A DNA stretch of 9,543 nucleotides from an uncultured Burkholderiaceae bacterium (GTDB lineage: Bacteria > Pseudomonadota > Gammaproteobacteria > Burkholderiales > Burkholderiaceae_F): NCBI GenBank assembly GCA_937936215.1, contig CALGWX010000211.1, positions 1 through 9,543 of the forward strand. The letters are read 5' to 3'. Of this stretch, positions 1-7,039 are shown piece by piece. Under the pieces are notes generated by a model that saw only the letters and a list, made by a program, of their open reading frames with translations, had not been told where the DNA came from and did not search any database. The first letter of the stretch is position 1. The number at the start of each line of letters is the position of its first letter. The translations under genes and the position numbers were made by a program.

Positions 1-83
1 GAGGCCTCACGAACGCGCCGCGTCGTGACTGCGCATGCGCGGCCGGGAAGGCCGAAGCCGGCTCGCGCGGCGGTTCGATTCAC
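1..83 (-). CDS. possible start of a divergent gene running off the left edge (lptD expected by synteny)
   Basis: A minus-strand frame opens with GTG at 83-81, preceded by a purine-rich GGAGAAG at 92-86. It stays open to the left edge for about 27 codons, giving an Arg/Ala-rich N-terminus. A perfect TATAAT box on the same strand at 119-114 would give a leader of about 25 nt. In many beta- and gammaproteobacteria the gene divergent from amgK is lptD, the outer-membrane LPS assembly protein, so that is the expected identity. Nothing in these few residues shows LptD, and no clear signal peptide is seen yet. A second GTG at 10-8 in another frame is an alternative start. Treat this as a placeholder. 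Confidence 0.25.
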   Translation of the reverse strand, partial: MNRTAARAGFGLPGRACAVTTRRVREA

Positions 84-113
84 GGCTTCTCCGGCTGGCA
101 AGGGGTGCGTGGC

Positions 114-119
114 ATTATA
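114..119 (-). promoter_or_regulatory. candidate -10 box of a leftward promoter
   Basis: The minus strand reads TATAAT exactly, which stands out in DNA of about 70% GC. No recognisable -35 hexamer lies 16-18 nt upstream on that strand. Transcription would begin near position 107 and run left, towards the putative divergent gene. On the plus strand the same bases give only a weak match (CATTAT), so the promoter of amgK itself is not identified. Confidence 0.4.
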
Positions 120-190
120 GGAAGCGTGCCCTCGACGACTCGGCTGCGCGCGCTGGGATCACTGCCTGCGGCGCGATGCTGACGCTCCCC

Positions 191-1216
191 ATGAACGACT
201 CGCCCGACGAACGCCTGCAGGCGCTGAGCCGCTGGCTGAGCGGCCTCGCCGGCGAGTTCGGCCTGCAGCTCGACTCGCTGCGGCCGGCCTCGGCCGACGC
301 CAGCTTTCGCCGCTACTTTCGTCTCGAAGCCCGGCAGGCTCCCGGCGGCACGGCCGTTGCGATGGACGCACCGCCGCCGCAGGAGGACACGCGGCCATTC
401 ATTCGCATTGCCGCGCTGCTGCACGAGGCGGGACTGAACGCGCCACGCGTGCTGGCGCAGGACACGGCGCAGGGCTTCCTGCTGCTCACCGACCTGGGCA
501 CGACCACCTATCTCGCGGCGCTGAACGACGCCAACGCCGACGATCTCATGCGCGCCGCCACCGAGGCGCTGCTGCGCTGGCAGCGCGCCAGCCGCGACGA
601 CGCGTTGCCGCCGTATGACGAGGCGCTGCTGCGGCGCGAGCTGGACCTGTTTCCGGACTGGTACCTCGGCCGCCATCTGAAGCTGGAGCTGACGCCTTCG
701 CGGCGGCAGCTGCTGCAGTCGGTCTCGCGGCTGCTGATCGACGCGGCGCTGGCGCAGCCGCGCGTGTTCGTGCATCGCGACTACATGCCGCGCAACCTGA
801 TGGTCTGCGAGCCCATGCCCGGCGTGCTCGACTTCCAGGACGCGGTGCACGGCCCGATCACCTACGACCTGGTCTCGCTGCTGCGCGATGCGTTCGTCTC
901 CTGGCCCGAGGAACGCGTGCTCGACTGGACGATCCGCTACTGGGAGCGCGCCCGCCGCGCCGGCCTGCCGGTGGCGGCGGACTTCGCCGAGTTTTACCGC
1001 GACTTCGAGTGGATGGGCCTGCAGCGGCACCTGAAGGTGCTCGGCATCTTCGCCCGCATCTTCTATCGCGACGGCAAGCCGCAGTACCTGGCCGACACGC
1101 CGCGCTTCATCGCCTATGCGCGCGCGGTGGCGCGCCGTTACCGGCCGTTGGGGCCGCTGGCGCGCCTGCTCGACGAGATCGAGGGCGTCACGCTGCAGGT
1201 GGGCTACACGTTCTGA
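191..1216 (+). CDS. amgK: N-acetylmuramate/N-acetylglucosamine 1-kinase (anomeric sugar kinase)
   Basis: AmgK phosphorylates MurNAc (and GlcNAc) at the anomeric carbon in the cytoplasm, the first step of the recycling shortcut to UDP-MurNAc. The product is 341 aa, normal for the family, with an aminoglycoside-phosphotransferase fold. The N-lobe shows the family block SFRRYFRL followed by a DAPP segment and FLLLTDLG. The catalytic loop HRDYMPRN is at residues 195-202 (Asp197, Asn202), and the metal-binding DFQD is at 214-217. I chose the ATG at 191 because the following residues (MNDSPDERLQALSRWL) align with the usual AmgK N-terminus. The ATG at 176 is possible. The frame is open further upstream to an ATG at 35, but that part is unconserved and overlaps the promoter region. 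The murU gene follows after 4 nt, which supports the assignment. Neither start has a strong Shine-Dalgarno sequence. Confidence 0.93.
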   Translation: MNDSPDERLQALSRWLSGLAGEFGLQLDSLRPASADASFRRYFRLEARQAPGGTAVAMDAPPPQEDTRPFIRIAALLHEAGLNAPRVLAQDTAQGFLLLTDLGTTTYLAALNDANADDLMRAATEALLRWQRASRDDALPPYDEALLRRELDLFPDWYLGRHLKLELTPSRRQLLQSVSRLLIDAALAQPRVFVHRDYMPRNLMVCEPMPGVLDFQDAVHGPITYDLVSLLRDAFVSWPEERVLDWTIRYWERARRAGLPVAADFAEFYRDFEWMGLQRHLKVLGIFARIFYRDGKPQYLADTPRFIAYARAVARRYRPLGPLARLLDEIEGVTLQVGYTF

Positions 1217-1220
1217 GCCG

Positions 1221-1931
1221 ATGCGAACGAAGGCCCTGCTCTTCGCTGCCGGCCGCGGCGAGCGCATGCGACCGCGCTCGGACACGGTAGCCAAGCCGCT
1301 GCTGCGCGCCGGCGGCCGCCGTCTGATCGAGTGGCAGATCGAGGCGCTGGCGCGGGCCGGCATCGGCGAGATCGTGATCAACACCGCGCACCTGGCGCAG
1401 CAGATCGAAGACACCCTCGGCGACGGCCGCCGCTACGGGGTGCGCCTTTCGTACTCGCGCGAGGGCGACCGCGCCGAGGACGCGCTGGAGACGCTCGGCG
1501 GCATCGTGCGCGCGCTGCCGTTGCTCGGCGACCGGCCCTTCATCGCCGCCAGCAGCGACATCGTCACCGACTTCGACTACCGCCGGCTCGGCGCGGCCAT
1601 CGAGACGATCGCCCGCGGCGAGGCGGTGGCGCACCTGGTGCTGGTCGACAACCCGCCCTTCCATCCCGACGGCGACATGGGGTTGGCCGATGGCCGCATC
1701 GCGCTTTCGCCGCCGCGGCTGACCTACGCCAACATCGGCGTCTTTTCGCCGGCGCTCTTCACGGGGCTGGCGCCGGTGCGCGCCAAGCTCTTTCCCTGGC
1801 TGTATCGCTTCGCGGCGCAGGGACAGGTCAGCGGCGAGCACTTCCGCGGCCGCTGGCACAACGTCGGCACCCCGGCCGAACTCGACGCGCTCGATGCGCA
1901 GCTCGCCGCCGCGGCGCGGGCGACCGCCTGA
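1221..1931 (+). CDS. murU: N-acetylmuramate alpha-1-phosphate uridylyltransferase
   Basis: MurU transfers UMP from UTP to MurNAc-1-phosphate, giving UDP-MurNAc and bypassing the fosfomycin-sensitive MurA/MurB route. The product is 236 aa, with the N-terminal nucleotidyltransferase signature at residues 7-28 (AAGRGERMRP, Lys25-Pro26). NTAHLAQQI, the ALETLGG region and a metal-binding DIVTDFDY block beginning at Asp113 follow. The C-terminal block GRWHNVGTPAEL is around residues 210-221. The usual Asp of a W-x-D-V/I-G-T motif is Asn214 here, and the common NGD before the first metal Asp is SSD; both are departures to note. The ATG at 1221 is the first start that begins directly before the signature. 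A longer frame upstream lies inside amgK and is unconserved. The gene sits 4 nt after amgK and 7 nt before the monooxygenase, so translation is probably coupled. Confidence 0.9.
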   Translation: MRTKALLFAAGRGERMRPRSDTVAKPLLRAGGRRLIEWQIEALARAGIGEIVINTAHLAQQIEDTLGDGRRYGVRLSYSREGDRAEDALETLGGIVRALPLLGDRPFIAASSDIVTDFDYRRLGAAIETIARGEAVAHLVLVDNPPFHPDGDMGLADGRIALSPPRLTYANIGVFSPALFTGLAPVRAKLFPWLYRFAAQGQVSGEHFRGRWHNVGTPAELDALDAQLAAAARATA

Positions 1932-1938
1932 GAAGCGG

Positions 1939-3102
1939 ATGGCGGGCGCGCGCACAGCGATCGTGATCGGCGGCGGGCCGATCGGGCTCGTCGGCGCGGC
2001 GCTGCTGGCGCAGCGGCGCATCGCCTGCACCGTGCTCGACGTCCGGCCGCTCGCGGAAGCGCTGCGCGACGGCCGCCTGCTGGCGCTGTCGCGCGGCACC
2101 TGGGAACTGCTGGCGCCGGTCCTGGGCGAGCGGCTGCCGCCGCGCGCCCCGATCCGCGAGGTCTATGTCTCTTCCGCCGGCGACTACGGCGCCACCCGCA
2201 TCAGCGCCAGCGACTTCGACGGCGTCGATCTCGGCGCCACCGTGCGCTATGGCGACCTGCTGGCCGCGCTCGCCACTGCCGTCGAAACGATGCCTGGCAT
2301 CGAGGTCATGCGGCCGGCCAGCGCCACCGGCGTGCGGCAGCGTCCGGATAAGGTCGAGGTGACAATGGCCGACGGGCGCGTCCTCGAAGCGGATCTCGCC
2401 GTCCATGCGGAAGGCATGCCGGCCGCCGAGGACGGCGAGCCGGCCGAGCCGGAGGACTGGGCGTTGCTCGCCGACCTGCGGCTGCGGCCGGCGCGCGAGA
2501 GCCTTCCCGCGGGCGCGGCGTTCGAGCGGTTCACGCGCGGCGGCCCGCTGGCACTGCTGCCGCTGCCGGGAGCGGCCGACCGCGACGAGTTGCGCAGCTT
2601 TTCGCTCGTGTGGTGCATGCGGCAAGCCGATGCGCTGCGCCGCCAGCCGTTGGCCGATGCCGAACTGCTGGCCGAGCTGCGAGCGGAGCTTGGCGTTCGC
2701 ATCGGTGCGCCGGTCGCGATCGGGCCGCGGCGCCTCGTGCCGCTGCCGCGCCGGCTGCGCGGGGACGTGCACCAGCATCGGGTCGTTGCCATCGGCAACG
2801 CGGCGCAGACGCTGCACCCGGTGGCCGGCCAGGGCTTCAATCTCGGCGTGCGCGACTGCGTCACGCTGGCCGACGAGCTGGCGCAGCAGGCATCGGTGCC
2901 GCAGGCGCTGGCGCGCTACGCGCAACGGCGCCTGGCTGACCGCAACGCGATCACGATGGTGACGCGCGGCCTGCCCGCGGTGTTCGGCAACCGCTTCGCG
3001 CCGCTCGCGGTGGCGCGCGGCCTCGGACTGGCCCTGCTCGATGCCGCGCCGCCGTTGCGCCGCACGCTGGCGCAACTGCTGATCTTCGGCGTGCGCCACT
3101 AG
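1939..3102 (+). CDS. ubiH: UbiH-type FAD-dependent monooxygenase of ubiquinone biosynthesis
   Basis: The product is a 387-aa flavoprotein hydroxylase of the UbiH/UbiF/VisC/COQ6 family, which hydroxylates the ring of a polyprenyl-phenol intermediate in ubiquinone synthesis. An N-terminal Rossmann motif GGGPIG at residues 11-16 binds the ADP part of FAD. ERFTRGGPLALLP followed by a LVWC-like block is typical of UbiH. The second flavin motif, at 286-303, reads GNAAQTLHPVAGQGFNLG and is nearly identical to E. coli UbiH as I remember it, including Asn where other hydroxylases have Asp. The middle DG motif is degenerate: AEG at 157-159 replaces ADG, and the usual Ser and Arg after it are absent. 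The ATG at 1939 follows GAGAAG closely and begins just before the Rossmann strand. Which ring carbon it acts on cannot be read from sequence, since proteobacterial Ubi hydroxylases vary. In E. coli pepP precedes ubiH; here murU does. Confidence 0.8.
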   Translation: MAGARTAIVIGGGPIGLVGAALLAQRRIACTVLDVRPLAEALRDGRLLALSRGTWELLAPVLGERLPPRAPIREVYVSSAGDYGATRISASDFDGVDLGATVRYGDLLAALATAVETMPGIEVMRPASATGVRQRPDKVEVTMADGRVLEADLAVHAEGMPAAEDGEPAEPEDWALLADLRLRPARESLPAGAAFERFTRGGPLALLPLPGAADRDELRSFSLVWCMRQADALRRQPLADAELLAELRAELGVRIGAPVAIGPRRLVPLPRRLRGDVHQHRVVAIGNAAQTLHPVAGQGFNLGVRDCVTLADELAQQASVPQALARYAQRRLADRNAITMVTRGLPAVFGNRFAPLAVARGLGLALLDAAPPLRRTLAQLLIFGVRH

Positions 3103-3135
3103 CGCAATCGCGCCGCCGCGACAGAGCCCGTTGGC

Positions 3136-3141
3136 TACAAT
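3136..3141 (+). promoter_or_regulatory. candidate -10 box for dusB-fis(-purH)
   Basis: TACAAT (5 of 6 to consensus) lies in the 76-nt gap between the monooxygenase and dusB, one of the few AT-rich spots in the region. No good -35 box sits 17 nt upstream. A start near 3148 would leave a leader of about 30 nt before dusB. Its position argues against a TTG start for dusB at 3131, because that codon would lie upstream of the transcription start. Confidence 0.4.
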
Positions 3142-3178
3142 TCGTCTCCCTTCGCCCCCCAATCACCCCGTCTTCGCC

Positions 3179-4213
3179 ATGCGCATCGGCTCGCACGAGC
3201 TGAGGAACCGCGTTTTCGCGGCCCCGATGGCGGGGGTGACCGATCGGCCGTTTCGCCGCCTCTGCCGTCGCCTCGGCGCCGGCTACGCGGTGGCCGAGAT
3301 GGCGGCCTCCAACCCGCGACTGTGGGCGAGCGTGAAGACGGCGCGGCGGCTGAACCACGACGGCGAGCCCGGGCCGGTGGCCGTGCAGCTGGCTGGCGCC
3401 GACCCTCAGATGCTCGCCGAGGCAGCCCGCTACAACGTCGACCGCGGCGCGCAGATCATCGACATCAACATGGGCTGCCCGGCGAAGAAGGTCTGCGCGG
3501 TGGCCAGCGGCTCGGCACTGCTGCGCGACGAGGCACTCGTTGGCCGCATCCTCGATGCCGTCGTGCGCGCGGTCGACGTGCCGGTGACCCTGAAGTTCCG
3601 CACCGGCTGGTCGCCGCAGGAGCGCAATGCCGTTCGCATCGCCCGCCTTGCCGAGGCGGCCGGGGTGCGCATGCTCACGCTGCACGGCCGCACGCGCGCC
3701 TGCGGCTTCAGCGGCCAGGCGGAGTACGACACCATCGCCGCCGTGAAAAGGGCAGTGTCGATCCCGGTGGTGGCCAACGGCGACATCGACTCGCCGCAAA
3801 AGGCGCACGAGGTGCTCGCCGCCACCGGCGCCGACGCGGTGATGATCGGCCGCGCGGCGCAGGGGCGACCGTGGATCTTTCGCCAGGTCGAGCATTACCT
3901 GCGCCATGGCGAGGAGCTTGCGCCGCCGACGGTCGACGAGATCCGCCCGCTGCTGCAGGAGCACCTGCACGAGCACTACGCCTTCTATGGCCGCGAGCAG
4001 GGCGTGCGCACGGCGCGCAAGCACATCATCTGGTACACGCGCCGGCTGGCCGGCGGCCGCGCCTTCTGCGAGCGGATGAACCGCATCGACGATCCCGGGG
4101 CGCAGGCCGCCGCGGTCGACGAGTTCCTGCGCGAGCACGGCGCGCGCTACGGCCGGCTCCGCGACGACGACAGCGCCGACCAGACGACGCCGGCCCCGGC
4201 CGCCGCGACCTGA
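3179..4213 (+). CDS. dusB: tRNA-dihydrouridine synthase B
   Basis: DusB is an FMN-dependent enzyme that reduces a specific uridine in tRNA (U17 in E. coli) to dihydrouridine, using NADPH. The product is 344 aa. The N-terminus MRIGSHELRNRVFAAPMAG matches the E. coli protein and fixes the ATG at 3179. The catalytic cysteine is Cys100 in NMGCPAKKV. The FMN-contact residues Lys139 (VTLKFRTGW) and His169 (LHGRTRAC) have the same numbers as in E. coli, as far as I recall. VANGDI and GADAVMIGRAAQGRPWIFR complete the TIM barrel, and RKHIIWYTR marks the C-terminal helical tRNA-binding domain. The last 20 or so residues form a polar, Ala/Pro/Thr-rich tail beyond the usual end. fis follows after 31 nt, the dusB-fis pairing long known from enterobacteria, and the two are probably co-transcribed. 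Confidence 0.96.
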   Translation: MRIGSHELRNRVFAAPMAGVTDRPFRRLCRRLGAGYAVAEMAASNPRLWASVKTARRLNHDGEPGPVAVQLAGADPQMLAEAARYNVDRGAQIIDINMGCPAKKVCAVASGSALLRDEALVGRILDAVVRAVDVPVTLKFRTGWSPQERNAVRIARLAEAAGVRMLTLHGRTRACGFSGQAEYDTIAAVKRAVSIPVVANGDIDSPQKAHEVLAATGADAVMIGRAAQGRPWIFRQVEHYLRHGEELAPPTVDEIRPLLQEHLHEHYAFYGREQGVRTARKHIIWYTRRLAGGRAFCERMNRIDDPGAQAAAVDEFLREHGARYGRLRDDDSADQTTPAPAAAT

Positions 4214-4230
4214 GACAAACATCCCTTGCG

Positions 4231-4235
4231 AGGAG
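4231..4235 (+). promoter_or_regulatory. Shine-Dalgarno of fis
   Basis: AGGAG lies 9 nt before the ATG at 4245. It is the clearest ribosome-binding site near fis. It supports the long form of Fis over the in-frame GTG at 4314, which has no such site. Confidence 0.7.
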
Positions 4236-4244
4236 ACGGAACCC

Positions 4245-4574
4245 ATGACACCCAAAGCGCCGCCTGCCAGCGGCCGCACGGGCGCTGGCAACGGCGAACC
4301 GAACGCAGCGTCCGTGCCGGCCGCTGCGAACGCCGGGCAGGGCGAGACGATCGAGCAGTGCATCCTGCGCAACCTGCACCAGTACTTCGACCACTTGGGC
4401 GGCGCCAAGCCGCACGCACTGCACGAGATGGTGATGCAGGCCGCCGAGCGGCCACTGCTGAAGTTCGCGATGCAGCGGGCCGGCGGCAACCAGTCGGCGG
4501 CGGCGGCGCTGCTCGGCATCAACCGCAACACGCTGCGCAAGAAGCTGCTCGAGTACCGACTGGACAAGGAGTGA
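4245..4574 (+). CDS. fis: DNA-binding protein Fis
   Basis: Fis is a dimeric nucleoid-associated protein that bends DNA and regulates growth-phase genes such as rRNA operons. The product is 109 aa. Residues 34-80 correspond to the dimer core (ETIEQCILRNL, ALHEMVMQAAERPLLKFAM). Residues 81-104 form the helix-turn-helix, with GNQSAAAALLGINRNTLRKK closely matching the family signature GNQ-x-x-AA-x-x-x-GINR-x-TLRKK. The first 32 or so residues are a low-complexity Ala/Gly/Pro/Asn extension; many betaproteobacterial Fis proteins are only about 77-80 aa and E. coli Fis is 98. The start is supported by the strong AGGAG. fis lies directly downstream of dusB. A possible GTG frame begins 2 nt after its stop, and its last codons contain AAGGAG, which could serve that frame. 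Confidence 0.96.
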   Translation: MTPKAPPASGRTGAGNGEPNAASVPAAANAGQGETIEQCILRNLHQYFDHLGGAKPHALHEMVMQAAERPLLKFAMQRAGGNQSAAAALLGINRNTLRKKLLEYRLDKE

Positions 4575-4576
4575 CG

Positions 4577-4731
4577 GTGAACGACGACGCCGCGGCAGCT
4601 GGCGGCCGGCGCGCCGCAGCGGTTTTGACGCGATCTTGGGGGCCGCCCCGTGGTGGCGGCAGGCCGCACCCCTGCGGGGTCGACTCGCGCCGCAGGCGGG
4701 TTCACGGCCTCGCAGTGACGGAGCCCGCCCG

Positions 4732-4735
<4 letters not shown>
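4577..4735 (+). CDS. possible 52-codon frame linking fis to purH (coding status unproven)
   Basis: A GTG at 4577 stands 2 nt after the fis stop and 5 nt after AAGGAG (4566-4571). The frame runs 52 codons and ends in TGA at 4733-4735, overlapping the purH start as ATGA. The predicted peptide is Arg/Ala/Gly-rich with no recognisable domain, membrane segment or signal. The geometry fits a leader peptide or translational-coupling frame between fis and purH. Chance is a serious alternative, because open frames of this length are common in DNA of this GC content, and purH has its own good GGAG (4720-4723). Confidence 0.25.
4642..4680 (+). promoter_or_regulatory. cluster of hairpins in the purH leader
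   Basis: GCCGCC (4642-4647) can pair with GGCGGC (4655-4660). Directly after it, CCGCA/TGCGG (4664-4677, loop CCCC) and ACCCC/GGGGT (4668-4680, loop TGC) are two perfect 5-bp stems that share bases and so exclude each other. No T-run follows, so this does not look like a simple terminator. It may be leader-RNA structure, or only a result of high GC. Confidence 0.25.
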
Positions 4736-6282
<1,547 letters not shown>

Positions 6283-6320
6283 GCCGGCGCGCGGCGTCGG
6301 AGCATCCGGCGCATTGACCC

Positions 6321-6398
6321 ATGCAAATCTGGCCTCCGCACTCGGCCGGATTCGGTACTGGCTTCGGCGCGGCCGCTTTGGTCGAGGGCGGCTCATAA
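6321..6398 (+). other. 25-codon Gly/Ala-rich small frame in the purH-ruvC spacer (doubtful)
   Basis: The frame starts at ATG 6321 and ends in TAA at 6396-6398. Its peptide contains AGFGTGFGAAALVEGG, a glycine-rich, mildly hydrophobic pattern. No Shine-Dalgarno sequence precedes it, and about 70% of its codons end in G or C, less than in the flanking genes. Its stop codon lies in the loop and first stem base of the hairpin at 6387-6404. It could be a small peptide, a remnant of a lost gene or chance. I do not recognise a family. Confidence 0.15.
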
Positions 6399-6404
6399 GC
6401 CGCC
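6387..6404. terminator. perfect 7-bp hairpin between purH and ruvC
   Basis: GGCGGCT pairs perfectly with AGCCGCC around a CATA loop. It lies 105 nt after the purH stop and 59 nt before ruvC. The strong stem suggests a transcription or processing signal between the two units, but no T-run follows on either strand, so a canonical intrinsic terminator is not shown. Confidence 0.3.
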
Positions 6405-6451
6405 GGCATCGCGCCGCGGCCGGGCGCGAAGCGCGCTACTCGGGGCGGTGG

Positions 6452-6457
6452 CAGAAT
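6452..6457 (+). promoter_or_regulatory. weak candidate -10 box immediately before ruvC
   Basis: CAGAAT matches TATAAT at 4 of 6 positions and ends 6 nt before the ruvC GTG. If it is used, transcription would begin at or next to the start codon, giving a leaderless or nearly leaderless mRNA. No -35 hexamer is evident. The lack of a well-placed Shine-Dalgarno sequence before ruvC is consistent with this, but does not prove it. Confidence 0.25.
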
Positions 6458-6463
6458 CGCCGC

Positions 6464-7033
6464 GTGTCCAGCCCCGCGCGCATCCTCGGCATCGACCCCG
6501 GCCTGAACCGAACCGGCTGGGGCGTGATCGAGCCGGTGGGCGGCCGTACGGTTTGTGTCGACGCCGGGGTGATCCGGGTCCCGCCGGGTGAACTGCCCGA
6601 CCGGCTGGCGGCGATCCTGGCCGGCCTTGGCCGCGTGATCGCTGAGACGCGACCCTCGCGCGCCAGCGTGGAAAAAGTGTTCGTCAACGTCAACCCGCAG
6701 GCCACGCTGCTGCTCGGGCAGGCGCGCGGCGCGGCCATCTGCGCCGCGGTCGCTGCCGGAGTGCCGGTGCGCGAACACACGGCGCTGCAGGTCAAACAGG
6801 CCGTGGTCGGCTACGGCAAGGCGGGCAAGGACCAGGTGCAGACGATGGTGCAGCGGTTGCTGGGGCTGGCCACGCCGCCGCCGCTGGATGCGGCCGACGC
6901 GCTGGCCTGCGCGCTGTGCGACCTGCACGCGGATCGCCTGCTGGCCCTCGGCGGCCCGAGTATGTCCGCCGCCGCCCGCGGCCGCCGCTCGCGCAGCGCC
7001 TGGCGCAGCCGCGGCGCGCGGCTGCTGGGCTGA
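6464..7033 (+). CDS. ruvC: crossover junction endodeoxyribonuclease RuvC
   Basis: RuvC is the dimeric resolvase that nicks Holliday junctions symmetrically, working with RuvAB. The product is 189 aa, with an RNase H-like fold and all four catalytic acids: Asp11 in ILGIDPGLNRTGWGV, Glu70 in VEKVFVNVNPQAT, and Asp142 and Asp145 in LDAADALACAL. KQAVVGYGKAGKDQVQTMVQ is the usual basic segment. The start is GTG at 6464, since RuvC proteins normally begin a few residues before the first catalytic strand. The frame is open back to an ATG at 6314, but those 50 codons are unconserved and Arg-rich. No convincing Shine-Dalgarno sequence precedes the GTG. The C-terminal 25 or so residues are an Arg/Ser/Ala-rich tail that makes it slightly longer than E. 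coli RuvC (173 aa). ruvA follows after 6 nt. Confidence 0.95.
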   Translation: MSSPARILGIDPGLNRTGWGVIEPVGGRTVCVDAGVIRVPPGELPDRLAAILAGLGRVIAETRPSRASVEKVFVNVNPQATLLLGQARGAAICAAVAAGVPVREHTALQVKQAVVGYGKAGKDQVQTMVQRLLGLATPPPLDAADALACALCDLHADRLLALGGPSMSAAARGRRSRSAWRSRGARLLG

Positions 7034-7039
7034 TCGCCG

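Noticed and set aside
35..190. An upstream ATG at 35 extending amgK by 52 residues
   Set aside because: The extension is unconserved and Arg-rich and spans the divergent promoter region; the family N-terminus begins near residue 1 of the 191 start.
80..1414. A 444-codon open frame on the minus strand opposite amgK and murU
   Set aside because: It is antisense to genes with complete family motifs, is full of Arg/Ala/Gln/His-rich low complexity and has no recognisable domain. Long antisense frames are expected at this GC content.
3131..3178. A TTG start for dusB at 3131 giving 16 more residues
   Set aside because: The added residues are unconserved, the candidate -10 box lies within them, and the ATG at 3179 matches the normal DusB N-terminus.
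4625..4630. TTGACG as a -35 box for a purH promoter
   Set aside because: The hexamer is good, but nothing resembling a -10 box occurs 15-19 nt downstream; that stretch is CG-rich.
2951..4705. A 584-codon minus-strand frame opposite dusB and fis
   Set aside because: It covers well-supported plus-strand genes, and its translation has the composition of a shadow frame with no domain.
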